Assembly: GCA_016710095.1 (NCBI GenBank)
Contig: JADJLL010000011.1
Location: forward strand, 1 to 64,000
Reading direction: 5' to 3'
DNA: 64,000 bases
From: Candidatus Eiseniibacteriota bacterium
GTDB lineage: Bacteria > Eisenbacteria > RBG-16-71-46
Part shown: in pieces, positions 7,252-15,455 of the stretch
How positions within the stretch are numbered: the stretch's first letter is position 1
Layout of the letters: the number at the start of each line of letters is the position of its first letter
Position numbers and translations under genes: made by a program
The notes under the pieces: model-generated
The model's database searches: none
Told to the model about the DNA's origin: nothing
What the model saw: the letters and a program-made list of their open reading frames with translations, nothing else

Positions 7252-9261
7252 TTGAGCGATATCCGCGCCTGGACCCCCAAGGACTCCGCTGCGCTGTACA
7301 ACGTGAACGGCTGGTCCAGCGGCTACTTCCGCATCAACGATGCGGGCCACATGGAAGTCACGCCGTCGGGCCCCGAAGGCCCGAGCGTCGACCTCTTCGA
7401 ACTCGTCGGTGACCTCGAGCGGCGCGGCCTCGGCATGCCGCTGCTCGTGCGCTTCTCCGAGATCCTGCACTCGCGCGTGCAGCAGCTGTTCGGCTGCTTC
7501 GGCAACGCGATCAAGGAGTACGGGTACCGCGGACGCTATCGCGGCGTGTTCCCGATCAAGGTGAACCAGCAGCACCACGTCGTCGAAGAGCTCGTGCGCT
7601 TCGGCGGCCCGCTCGGCCTCGGCCTCGAAGCGGGCTCGAAGCCCGAACTGCTCGCCGCACTGGGCATGATCGAGCACGAGGACTCGCTGCTGATCCTGAA
7701 CGGGTACAAGGACATCGAGTACATGGAGACGGCGCTGCTGTCCCAGAAGCTCGGCCGCTACCCGATCATCGTGATCGACCGCTACCGCGAACTCGACATC
7801 CTGCTCGACACCGCGCGGCGCCTCGACATCCGTCCGCACATCGGCGTGCGCGCGAAGCTCACGACCAAGGGCGCCGGCAAGTGGATGGACTCCACGGGCG
7901 ACCGCTCGAAGTTCGGCCTCAGCGCGACCGAAATGGTCATGCTCGTCGAGAAGCTGCGCACCGAGAACATGCTCGACTGCCTCGAGCTCGTGCACTTCCA
8001 CATCGGCTCCCAGATCTCGGCGGTGCGCGCGATCAAGGACGCGATGAAGGAAGCCGGCCGCGTGTACGTCGAGCTGGCGAAGGCCGGAGCCGGCCTGCGC
8101 TTCATCGACGCGGGCGGCGGCCTCGGCGTGGACTACGACGGCTCGTCCACGAACTGGCACTCGTCCACGAACTACACGATGCAGGAGTACGCGAACGACA
8201 TCGTCGCGGCGATCCAGGACGCGGTCGAGACCGCCGGCCTGCCGCATCCGGACATCGTGACCGAGTCGGGCCGCGCGCTCGTCGCGCACCACTCGGTGCT
8301 CGTGTTCAACGTGCTCGACGTCAACGAGGTGCTCCCGGGCCAGTCGATGCCCGCGCCCGACCCGACGGCGCCCGCGGTGATCCAGCAGCTCATCGAGACG
8401 TGGCGCGGGATCTCGCGCAAGAACTTCCAGGAGTCGTATCACGACGCGCTGCAGCTGAAGGAAGAGGCCTCGAGCCTGTTCAACCTCGGGCTGCTCGACC
8501 TCACCGGCCGCGCGCGCGTCGAGCAGCTCTTCTGGGGCTGCTGCGAGGCGATCCTGAAGATCACGCGCGAGCTCGAGTACGTGCCCGACGACCTCGAAGG
8601 TCTCGAGAAGGGTCTCGCCGACACGTACTACGGCAACTTCTCGGTGTTCCAGTCCGCGCCCGACCACTGGGCCGTGAAGCAGCTGTTCCCGATCGCCCCG
8701 CTGCACCGCATGAACGAGAAGCCCACGCGCCGCGCGGTGATCGCCGACCTCACGTGCGACTCCGACGGCAAGATGGACCAGTTCATCGACCTGCGTGACG
8801 TGAAGAACTGGATCGAGCTGCATCCGTTCGACGGCAGCCCGTACTACCTCGGCGTGTTCCTCGTCGGCGCCTACCAGGAGATCCTCGGCGATCTGCACAA
8901 CCTGTTCGGCGACACGAACGCGGTGCACATCGCGCTCGACGAGAAGGGCTACCGCGTCGAGCACGTGGTCGAGGGCGACTCGGTCACCGAGGTGCTCGGC
9001 TACGTGCAGTACTCCAAGAGCCAGCTCATGCAGAAGATGCGGCAGGCGAACGAAGAGGCCCTGCGCAAGGGGCTGCTCACGTTCGAGGAGTCGGCGCTGC
9101 TCATGAAGCGCTACGACGAGGGTCTGTCGGGCTACACGTACCTCGAAGAAGAACCGGCGCCGCTGCACCTGCCGAGCAACGGCAACGGCGGCTCGTCGTC
9201 GGGCCTGATGCCTCGCCCCGCCGGAATCGAGCCCGTGAAGTCGGGCGTCGCCGGCCGCTGA
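7252..9261 (+). CDS. speA: Biosynthetic arginine decarboxylase
   Basis: 669 residues, slightly longer than the usual 630-660. Converts arginine to agmatine plus CO2, the first step of the agmatine route to putrescine. Fold-type III PLP enzyme: PLP-binding Lys at about 103 in GVFPIKVNQQ, substrate-side HIGSQ at about 248, Gly-rich phosphate loop DAGGGLGVDYDG at about 286, and the C-terminal barrel with LTCDSDGKMDQF and DSVTEVLGYVQY. The start is a TTG with a weak GAGG about 9 nt upstream; no better start fits the alignment to the family N-terminus. Single gene followed by its own terminator. Agmatinase is not in the window. Confidence 0.96.
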   Translation: MSDIRAWTPKDSAALYNVNGWSSGYFRINDAGHMEVTPSGPEGPSVDLFELVGDLERRGLGMPLLVRFSEILHSRVQQLFGCFGNAIKEYGYRGRYRGVFPIKVNQQHHVVEELVRFGGPLGLGLEAGSKPELLAALGMIEHEDSLLILNGYKDIEYMETALLSQKLGRYPIIVIDRYRELDILLDTARRLDIRPHIGVRAKLTTKGAGKWMDSTGDRSKFGLSATEMVMLVEKLRTENMLDCLELVHFHIGSQISAVRAIKDAMKEAGRVYVELAKAGAGLRFIDAGGGLGVDYDGSSTNWHSSTNYTMQEYANDIVAAIQDAVETAGLPHPDIVTESGRALVAHHSVLVFNVLDVNEVLPGQSMPAPDPTAPAVIQQLIETWRGISRKNFQESYHDALQLKEEASSLFNLGLLDLTGRARVEQLFWGCCEAILKITRELEYVPDDLEGLEKGLADTYYGNFSVFQSAPDHWAVKQLFPIAPLHRMNEKPTRRAVIADLTCDSDGKMDQFIDLRDVKNWIELHPFDGSPYYLGVFLVGAYQEILGDLHNLFGDTNAVHIALDEKGYRVEHVVEGDSVTEVLGYVQYSKSQLMQKMRQANEEALRKGLLTFEESALLMKRYDEGLSGYTYLEEEPAPLHLPSNGNGGSSSGLMPRPAGIEPVKSGVAGR

Positions 9262-9274
9262 AGTTCGTTTTCCC

Positions 9275-9317
9275 GCGCGGCGGGCCCCTCTCGCGAGGCG
9301 GCCCGCCGCGCTCTTTT
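9275..9317 (+). terminator. Intrinsic terminator of speA
   Basis: Perfect 12-bp arms GCGCGGCGGGCC (9275-9286) and GGCCCGCCGCGC (9300-9311), a 13-nt loop, then TCTTTT. It lies 13 bp after the speA stop. Confidence 0.88.
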
Positions 9318-9458
9318 CACCCTCGGGGCAGGCCCGATGGGCGGTTGAGAAAACCGCCTCGCTCGGGCATTCTCCCGCGCGCTCGTACCCACCCCCGCGC
9401 CGTGTGCCGAAGCCCCGTCCGGGCGCTTCATCCGGCGCCGCAACCCGTCAGGAAGGCC

Positions 9459-10997
9459 ATGGCCGATTTCATCTACACCATGAAGGACCTCCGCAAGGTG
9501 GTCCCTCCCAAGCGCGAGATCCTCAAGGGCATCTGGCTGTCGTTCTTCTACGGCGCCAAGATCGGCGTGCTGGGCCTGAACGGCGCCGGCAAGAGCTCGC
9601 TGCTCAAGATCATGGCCGGTGTGGACCAGGACTTCATCGGCGAGGCGTTCCTCGGCAAGGGCTTCACGGTCGGCTACCTCGAGCAGGAGCCGAAGCTCGA
9701 CCCGGCGAAGAACGTGATGGACAACGTCGCGGACGGCGTCGGCGAGAAGATGCGCGTCAAGCGCCGCTGGGACGAGATCAGCGCGAAGTTCGCCGAGCCG
9801 ATGGAAGACGACGAGATGAACAAGCTCATCGAGGAGCAGGGCAAGCTCCAGGACGCGATGGACGCGGGCAACCTGTGGGACCTCGAGCGCCAGCTCGAGA
9901 TCGCCATGGACGCGCTGCGCTGCCCGCCGGGCGACGCCGACGTCACCACGCTCTCGGGCGGCGAGCGCCGCCGCGTCGCGCTGTGCCGGCTGCTGCTCTC
10001 GCACCCCGACCTGCTGCTGCTCGACGAACCGACCAACCATCTCGACGCCGAATCGGTCGCGTGGCTCGAGCGGTTCCTCAAGGACTACACGGGCACGGTC
10101 GTCGCGGTGACGCACGATCGCTACTTCCTCGACAACGTCGCGGGCTGGATCCTCGAGCTCGACCGCGGCGCCGGCATCCCGTGGGAAGGCAACTACACGT
10201 CGTGGCTGGAGCAGAAGAAGAACCGTCTCCAGCAGGAAGAGAAGACCGAGTCCGTGCGCCAGAAGACGCTCGAGCGCGAGTTCGAGTGGGTCAAGATGGC
10301 GCCGCGCGCGCGTCAGGCGAAGAGCAAGGCGCGTCTCGCCGCGTACGAGAAGATGCTCGCCGAGGAGTCGGCCGACCGCATCGACAGCGTCGAGATCTAC
10401 ATTCCGCCGGGACCGCGCCTCGGCAACGTCGTCATCGAGGCGACGAACCTGCGCAAGGGCTACGGCGACAAGCTGCTGATCGACGACCTGTCGTTCAAGA
10501 TCGACCAGAGCCGCGATTCGCTCTCGGCCGAGAAGAGCGTGTGGGAAGAGATCACCGGCGGCAACGAGCTGCTCATGCTCGGCAAGCGCGAGATCAACTC
10601 GCGCGCGTACTGCTCGTGGTTCAACTTCCGCGGCGCCGACCAGCAGAAGAAGGTCGGCACGCTGTCCGGCGGCGAGCGCAACCGCGTCCAGATGGCCAAG
10701 CTGCTCCAGAGCGGCGGCAACCTGCTGCTGCTCGACGAACCCACGAACGATCTCGACGTCGACACGCTGCGCGCGCTGGAAGACGCGCTGCTCGAGTTCG
10801 CCGGCTGCGCCGTGGTGATCTCGCACGACCGCTGGTTCCTCGACCGCATCGCGACGCACATCCTGGCGTTCGAGGGCGACTCGCAGGTGGTGTTCTTCGA
10901 GGGCAACTACCAGGACTACGAGAAGAACCTGCACGAGCGCATCGGCGCCGACGCCGACACGCCGCACCGCATCAAGTACAAGCCGCTCGCGCGCTGA
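9459..10997 (+). CDS. ettA: ABC-F ATPase, energy-dependent translational throttle EttA, with a deletion in the second ATPase domain
   Basis: 512 residues from ATG 9459 (AGGAAGG just upstream); EttA is usually about 555. It gates the ribosomal E site according to ATP level. The first domain is complete: Walker A GLNGAGKSS at about 38-46, arm insert, signature LSGGERRR at about 165, Walker B LLLLDEPTNHLD, and THDRYFLD. The second domain keeps LSGGERNR at about 403, LLLLDEPTNDLD at about 424 and SHDRWFLD at about 455, but LLIDDLSFKI is joined directly to DQSRDSL at residue about 348 (junction 10497-10503). The roughly 43 residues that carry Walker A in family members are absent, without loss of frame. 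This is either a real deletion or an assembly fault. Confidence 0.93.
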   Translation: MADFIYTMKDLRKVVPPKREILKGIWLSFFYGAKIGVLGLNGAGKSSLLKIMAGVDQDFIGEAFLGKGFTVGYLEQEPKLDPAKNVMDNVADGVGEKMRVKRRWDEISAKFAEPMEDDEMNKLIEEQGKLQDAMDAGNLWDLERQLEIAMDALRCPPGDADVTTLSGGERRRVALCRLLLSHPDLLLLDEPTNHLDAESVAWLERFLKDYTGTVVAVTHDRYFLDNVAGWILELDRGAGIPWEGNYTSWLEQKKNRLQQEEKTESVRQKTLEREFEWVKMAPRARQAKSKARLAAYEKMLAEESADRIDSVEIYIPPGPRLGNVVIEATNLRKGYGDKLLIDDLSFKIDQSRDSLSAEKSVWEEITGGNELLMLGKREINSRAYCSWFNFRGADQQKKVGTLSGGERNRVQMAKLLQSGGNLLLLDEPTNDLDVDTLRALEDALLEFAGCAVVISHDRWFLDRIATHILAFEGDSQVVFFEGNYQDYEKNLHERIGADADTPHRIKYKPLAR

Positions 10998-11022
10998 ACG
11001 ACGCGACGGTTCGCGACGAAAG

Positions 11023-11055
11023 AGGCGGCGATCCCTTCACGGGGTCGCCGCCTTT
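11023..11055 (+). terminator. Intrinsic terminator of ettA
   Basis: Arms AGGCGGCGA (11023-11031) and TCGCCGCCT (11045-11053), followed by TTTC. The region lies between convergent genes and may also serve the minus-strand gene, since its reverse strand continues into CTCTTTCG. Confidence 0.78.
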
Positions 11056-11070
11056 CGCATACGCGGGACG

Positions 11071-12258
11071 CTAGAGGTAGCGCAGGATGCTGCGCGGGTA
11101 GCGCTCGCGCAGCCGCCCGAAGGCGCGGCAGGTCACGAACAGCACCACGATCCCGATGCTCGCGATCACCAGCATCCGCCACACCGGCTCGCCGCCCGGG
11201 AAGCGCTTCGCCTGGCGCGTGAGCACCTGGAAGACGGCGAAGTGCGTCATGAAGAACACGAGCGGCTCGCGCCCGATGGCGTTGAGCGGCGCGAGCAGCG
11301 CGCCGGGAACGCGCGCGCCGGCGCCGCCGTGCGCCGCGCGGGAGGCGAGCGCGGCGATGCCGGAGTACATGAGCATCGCGAGCGCGCAGTTCCACGCGAG
11401 GTACGTGAGGCTCGGCGGCTGCCGGCAGAGGATCACGAGCCGCGGCCATGCGGGCAGCGGAAGCTCGGGCACGAGGTTGAAGTACGCCCCGCCGAACCGG
11501 AAGACCAGCGCGAGCGCGAACGTGGCGAGCGCGGCGTTGCGCCACGGTTCGGCGCGTTCGAGCGTTTCGGGCCGCGCCCACCGCCCGAGGACGTAGCCCA
11601 ACACCATCACCGGCAGCCACGGCAGGATCGGGTACCAGATCTGCGGCTGCGTCTTCAGCGAGAAGTGCAGCCAGACCGCGCTCCAGAACGCGTGCGGCTG
11701 CGCCGGATCCAGCGGCAGCGCCTGCCGGATCGCGGGCATCGCCGCGACGAGCACGAGCGTTCCCGCGAGCAGCGCACCCGTCGGCACGTTCCGCAGGAAG
11801 GCCATGAAGATCATGCTCACGGCGAGGCACGAGAGAATGTCGAACGTGTAGGCGGCGGCGTGCCCCTTCACCGCCCACAGCGGCGGAATGACGAACACCG
11901 CGACGGCGAGCAGCACGAGCGGACGTGCGAGCAGGCGCGCGAGGATCGTGCGCTCGGGGACTCCCACGGCGCGACGTCCGCGTTCGAACAGCGCGATCGC
12001 CATGCCGGCCGAACTCCACAGCATGATCGCGCAGGGATTGCCGAGCAGCGCGAGCACGAACTCCGTCCAGCTCGTGATCCGGAACGGCACGTCCGAGTCG
12101 AAGCGCTCGGCGACGAGGTTCACGCCCATCAGATAAGCGCAATGCGCCACAGCCATGAACGCGAGCGCGAGACCGCGGAACACGTCCACGGTGACGAGCC
12201 GGTTCGAGATGCCGGGCCGCGTCGCGGCCTCGGCCGGGGGCCGGGTGCGGGTCGCCAT
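11071..12258 (-). CDS. DUF1624/HGSNAT-like multispanning membrane acyltransferase
   Basis: 395 residues from ATG 12258; this start is preferred because TATGCT lies exactly 7 nt upstream, the spacing of a leaderless transcript. The N-terminus RLVTVDVFRGLALAFMAVAH resembles the RxxSIDxxRG opening of DUF1624 and heparan-alpha-glucosaminide N-acetyltransferase-like proteins. About ten hydrophobic helices follow, and YPILPWLPVMVLGYVLGRW matches the family PW...GxxLGR motif. Such proteins move acyl groups from cytoplasmic acyl-CoA to an extracytoplasmic sugar; the substrate here is unknown. It stands alone on the minus strand, convergent with ettA. Confidence 0.75.
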   Translation of the reverse strand: MATRTRPPAEAATRPGISNRLVTVDVFRGLALAFMAVAHCAYLMGVNLVAERFDSDVPFRITSWTEFVLALLGNPCAIMLWSSAGMAIALFERGRRAVGVPERTILARLLARPLVLLAVAVFVIPPLWAVKGHAAAYTFDILSCLAVSMIFMAFLRNVPTGALLAGTLVLVAAMPAIRQALPLDPAQPHAFWSAVWLHFSLKTQPQIWYPILPWLPVMVLGYVLGRWARPETLERAEPWRNAALATFALALVFRFGGAYFNLVPELPLPAWPRLVILCRQPPSLTYLAWNCALAMLMYSGIAALASRAAHGGAGARVPGALLAPLNAIGREPLVFFMTHFAVFQVLTRQAKRFPGGEPVWRMLVIASIGIVVLFVTCRAFGRLRERYPRSILRYL

Positions 12259-12362
12259 CACGGAAAGCATAACGCCGTGCGAGTGGCGGACGCACGCCGA
12301 GGCCGGGGCGAGAGCCCAGACGGGGTGCTACCGTGCCGCCTCACTCGAACGGAGGCACGACC

Positions 12363-13178
12363 ATGCGAGGACTCATCCCCACCGCCCTGCTCACCCTCGC
12401 GATCTTCGCGATCTTCGCGAACGCCGTGGGCGCCTCCGGCGCCCTCGGCGCCCCGTTGCAGGCGCCGGGCGCGCCTGCCCCCGAAATCCGCGCGCTCATC
12501 GACCGCGTGACCACGGCGTACGGCGGGCGCAAGGCGCTCGAGAAGGTGCGCGCCTATCGCGTCGAAGGTTCGGTGTTCTCGACCATGCGTCACTCCGACG
12601 CGCCGACGATCCGCGTGTTCGCGCGGCCCGCGCAGCTCAAGGTGCTGATCGACTACGCGAACGGCGCCGAGGCGCGGCTCGTGGACGGCGCGAAGGGCTG
12701 GCGCAACGAGGCGGGCGGCCCGCTCGAGCCGGTCACCGGCCCCATGTACGCCGCGATGGTGCTGCAGGCCGCGCGCGCGGGCGTGCCGTGGGTGCTGTAC
12801 GAGCACGCGGCCGAGGCCACGTTCACCGACTCGCTCACGCAGGCCGACGTGCGCTGCGTGGGTATCGAGCTGTTGCTCGGCGAAGGGCTCGTGCTGCGCG
12901 CGTGGATCGATCCCGCGACGCACCACGTCGTGCGCAGCCAGGGGCTGCTCGAGCACGGCGGCATGCGCACGCATTTCGAGACGGTGTACGCGGACTTCCG
13001 CGCGGTGGACGGCGTGACGTTCGCCTTCCGCGAGGAGAACTTCGCCTCCGGGCGGCAGACGGGGCTCACGACGATCACGAAGGTCGTCGTCAATCCCCCA
13101 CTGCGCGCGAACGAGTTCCAGCCGCCGGACGGCGTGCCGCCCACGCCCGCTCCCGGCGCGGGGCGCGGCGGCTCGTAG
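12363..13178 (+). CDS. Secreted LolA-fold-like protein
   Basis: 271 residues from ATG 12363 (GGAGG 8 nt upstream). A Sec signal peptide is visible (MRGLIPTALLTLAIFAIFAN, with a likely AxA-type cleavage near residue 25). The mature part begins ALIDRVTTAYGGRKALEKVRAYRVEGSV, typical of periplasmic LolA/LppX-fold proteins related to outer-membrane lipoprotein carriers, and continues as alternating beta strands to WIDPATHHVVRSQG and FETVYADFRAVDGVTFAF. The C-terminus is Pro/Gly-rich. Probably periplasmic, binding a lipid or lipoprotein, but the cargo cannot be told. Confidence 0.72.
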   Translation: MRGLIPTALLTLAIFAIFANAVGASGALGAPLQAPGAPAPEIRALIDRVTTAYGGRKALEKVRAYRVEGSVFSTMRHSDAPTIRVFARPAQLKVLIDYANGAEARLVDGAKGWRNEAGGPLEPVTGPMYAAMVLQAARAGVPWVLYEHAAEATFTDSLTQADVRCVGIELLLGEGLVLRAWIDPATHHVVRSQGLLEHGGMRTHFETVYADFRAVDGVTFAFREENFASGRQTGLTTITKVVVNPPLRANEFQPPDGVPPTPAPGAGRGGS

Positions 13179-13254
13179 CCTCGCCGAAGCGATCGCGAAT
13201 CCTCCCCATGCGCTCCTGCTCGTACCGGCGAACCCGAGGCGAGAGGAGCCCACG

Positions 13255-14064
13255 ATGAACACGCAGACCCACGACGTCACCGACTTCACCCGCGACGTCC
13301 TCGAACGCAGCCACCAGATTCCCGTACTCGTCGACTTCTGGGCCGCGTGGTGCGGCCCCTGCCGCACGCTCGGCCCCGTGCTCGAGCGGCTCGCGGGCAC
13401 GGCGGACGGCCGCTGGGCGCTCGCGAAGGTGGACACCGAAGCGTTCGGCGCCGAGGCGCAGCAGTACGGCGTCATGAGCATTCCCAACGTGAAGCTGTTC
13501 GTGAACGGCGAAGTCGTCGACGAGTTCGTCGGCGCGCTGCCCGAATCCGAAGTGCGCCGCTTCCTCGACCGCGCCATGCCCGGTCCGGCCAGCGCCGCCG
13601 TCGACGAAGCGCGCGCGCTGCTCGCCGCGGGCGACCTCGAAGCGGCCACGAACCGGCTGCGCACCACGCTCGCGGACGACGCGGGCAACGCCGCCGCGCG
13701 GCTGCTGCTCGCCGAACTCACGCTTCGCACCACGCCCGAGTCGATCGAGGAAGTGCTCGCGCCGCTCGGCGACGACCACTCCGACCGCGTCGAAGCGCTG
13801 CGCGTGATCGCGCACTGGGTGCGGGAGCGGGATCGGCTGCCCGAAGGCGCGGCACGCGAGCCGTTCGCCGCGGCGCTCGCGGGCGTGCGCGCCGGCGACT
13901 GGGACGCGGCGCTCACGCAGGTGATCGAGACGCTGCGCGCGCAGCGCGGCTACGCGGGTGGCGCGGCGCGCGAACTGGGCCGCGCGATCTACCTGCTGCT
14001 CGGCATCGAGCATCCGGCGTGCGAGAGCCACTACCGGGCGTTCACGGGCGCGCTTTACGTTTGA
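13255..14064 (+). CDS. Thioredoxin-domain co-chaperone of the YbbN/CnoX type
   Basis: 269 residues. An N-terminal thioredoxin fold (about 1-110) has the active site WAAWCGPCRTLG with both Cys, and the cis-Pro MSIPNVKLF. It is followed by a TPR-like helical region (about 118-265) with EARALLAAGDLEAATNRLR and a C-terminal helix pair, as in YbbN/CnoX (about 284 residues), which holds unfolded clients under oxidative stress and hands them to chaperones. E. coli CnoX lacks one of the two Cys; here both are present, so reductase activity is likely. Ribosome binding site GAGAGGAG lies upstream of ATG 13255. Confidence 0.9.
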   Translation: MNTQTHDVTDFTRDVLERSHQIPVLVDFWAAWCGPCRTLGPVLERLAGTADGRWALAKVDTEAFGAEAQQYGVMSIPNVKLFVNGEVVDEFVGALPESEVRRFLDRAMPGPASAAVDEARALLAAGDLEAATNRLRTTLADDAGNAAARLLLAELTLRTTPESIEEVLAPLGDDHSDRVEALRVIAHWVRERDRLPEGAAREPFAAALAGVRAGDWDAALTQVIETLRAQRGYAGGAARELGRAIYLLLGIEHPACESHYRAFTGALYV

Positions 14065-14069
14065 GGGTG

Positions 14070-14086
14070 GCGTGCCTCCGGCACGC
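14070..14086. other. Short hairpin between convergent genes
   Basis: GCGTGCC and GGCACGC arms around TCC. There is no T run on either strand; it may be part of a factor-dependent stop or a simple stable 3' end. Confidence 0.35.
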
Positions 14087-14102
14087 GGGAAGCGGCGCGC
14101 CG

Positions 14103-14516
14103 TCAGTCTTCGCGACGGGTGAAGGCTCCGGCGGCGAGCAGCGTGAGCGCGACGTTCTCGATGAACTTCTTCGCCCCGATCGACTGCGCGCCCGCCTTCC
14201 CGAAACAGCCGCAACGGAAGTCGAGCCCGCGCGCCCACGCCGCCGCGACCGCGATCGTGAACACGATCATCATCACGAGCGCGACGAACGCGCCCGCGCG
14301 CGGCTTCACGCGCAGCACGAGCGAAAGCCCGGTGAGCAGTTCGACCCACGGCGTCACCATGGCGATCAGGTTCACCCACGCGACCGGCGCGAGCCGGTAG
14401 TGGTTCACCTGGTTCGCGAAGTCGTTCAGGTCGCCGAGCTTCGAGAGCGAGGCCGCGAGGAAAAGCACGCCCAGCGCGAACTGCGCGAACGTGCCCGCCG
14501 CCTTCCATGCGTTCAC
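14103..14516 (-). CDS. MauE/DoxX-family redox-associated membrane protein
   Basis: 137 residues, four membrane helices (FAQFALGVLFLAASLSKL, VAWVNLIAMVTPWVELLTG, AGAFVALVMMIVFTIAVAAA, and a final helix near NVALTLLAAGAF). The conserved loop GLDFRCGCFGKAG carries the CxCFG motif of MauE-like proteins, which supply reductant or assist disulfide chemistry across the membrane. The GTG start overlaps the stop of the upstream rhodanese gene as GTGA, so translation is coupled. The partner suggests handling of periplasmic sulfur or thiols. Confidence 0.85.
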   Translation of the reverse strand: MNAWKAAGTFAQFALGVLFLAASLSKLGDLNDFANQVNHYRLAPVAWVNLIAMVTPWVELLTGLSLVLRVKPRAGAFVALVMMIVFTIAVAAAWARGLDFRCGCFGKAGAQSIGAKKFIENVALTLLAAGAFTRRED

Positions 14517-15304
14517 GGCTGCACGCCCTTCGTCACGGCGTGTCCGGCGGCCGCCCAGCCGGGCAGCCCGTCCTTGAACACGAGCACGCGCTTGTGCCCC
14601 GCCTCGATGAGCGCGTACGCGAGCGTGCGCGCGAGATCGCAGTCGCCGCCGCCACAGTAGACGATGATCGGCAGCCCCTTCTCGTCGAACGCCTTCGCGA
14701 GTTCGGGCTTCTTGTAGACGTCGTCGAACGGCAGGCTCACCGCGCCGGGAATGTGGCCCTCGGCGTACTCCTCCGCGCTGCGCGCGTCCACGAACGCGGC
14801 GCCGCGCCCGGCGTGGAAGCGCTTCGTGAAGTCGAGTCCCACTTCGAGCGGCTCGCGCGTCTCCGGCACGACCGGCAGCACGACCGGCACCGGAGCAGCC
14901 ACGGATTCCTCGGTGACGATCTGCGGCTGCGCGGGCGTCGCGGCCGGCACGGTGGGCTTCGCGGCGGGCTTCGAGGACGGCGTCGTCGCGGGCGGCGGAA
15001 CGGGGATCGGCTTCGCCGGGTTCGCCGGCGTCGGCGTCGCGCTCGTCGCGACCGGCTCCGGCGTCGCTTCGACCGGGGCGCTCGTGACGGACTCGGCTGC
15101 GGCCGGCGGCAGTTCGCCCGCGAGACTCTCGAAGCTCGCGAGCTTCGGCTCGTGACGGATCCACGACAGCGCGCGCGGCGAGTGCGCGAAGGCCTGGAGT
15201 GCGTTGAACGACAGCCCGAGCGCGATGCCGGCGAGCACGAGCACGGCGACGTCGCGGCCGAGGGACGAGCGGCGCGGCTTCAGTTCGTTCGAGGGTTCGG
15301 ACAT
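14513..15304 (-). CDS. Membrane-anchored rhodanese-like protein with Pro/Ala-rich linker
   Basis: 263 residues from ATG 15304 (GGGAG upstream; possible -10 TATGCT at 15336-15341 reading leftwards). An N-terminal anchor helix (VAVLVLAGIALGLSFNALQAF, about 17-37) is followed by a roughly 90-residue Pro/Ala/Thr-rich linker and a rhodanese domain (about 160-263) with AAFVDARSAEEYAEGHIPGAVSLP and the active-site loop IVYCGGGDCDLAR. The Cys sits in the usual position (CGGGDC), so sulfur transfer is possible. Coupled by GTGA to the MauE gene; the domain is expected to face the periplasm. Confidence 0.88.
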   Translation of the reverse strand: MSEPSNELKPRRSSLGRDVAVLVLAGIALGLSFNALQAFAHSPRALSWIRHEPKLASFESLAGELPPAAAESVTSAPVEATPEPVATSATPTPANPAKPIPVPPPATTPSSKPAAKPTVPAATPAQPQIVTEESVAAPVPVVLPVVPETREPLEVGLDFTKRFHAGRGAAFVDARSAEEYAEGHIPGAVSLPFDDVYKKPELAKAFDEKGLPIIVYCGGGDCDLARTLAYALIEAGHKRVLVFKDGLPGWAAAGHAVTKGVQP

Positions 15305-15413
15305 GGCGTGAGCTCCCGGGGAGAGATGGACGGAAAGCATAGCCCCTGCGCCGCTGGTCGCGGTACTGGTCCGATGGGATCGGCGCCGCCACGTGCCGAT
15401 CGTCACGATCTCG

Positions 15414-15421
15414 TATAGCCT
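15414..15421 (+). promoter_or_regulatory. Candidate -10 element, leaderless spacing
   Basis: TATAGCCT at 15414-15421 is followed by exactly 7 nt and ATG 15429, the same spacing seen upstream of ispG and the DUF1624 gene. No clear -35 is present. Confidence 0.45.
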
Positions 15422-15428
15422 CCCGCGC

Positions 15429-15455
15429 ATGCTCATCGACCGGCGGACGCCGTGA
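15429..15455 (+). CDS. Possible 8-codon leader ORF (MLIDRRTP) coupled to the acyltransferase
   Basis: ATG 15429 opens MLIDRRTP and stops at TGA 15453-15455, which overlaps the GTG start (15452) of the acyltransferase as GTGA. With the candidate -10 seven nt upstream, it could be a leaderless mini-ORF that delivers ribosomes to the GTG. Alternatively a one-base indel could hide that this is the true N-terminus of the acyltransferase. Confidence 0.3.
   Translation: MLIDRRTP

Noticed and set aside
6439..9168. Roughly 900-codon minus-strand frame opposite speA
   Set aside because: Same compositional pattern; speA on the plus strand has full family motifs.
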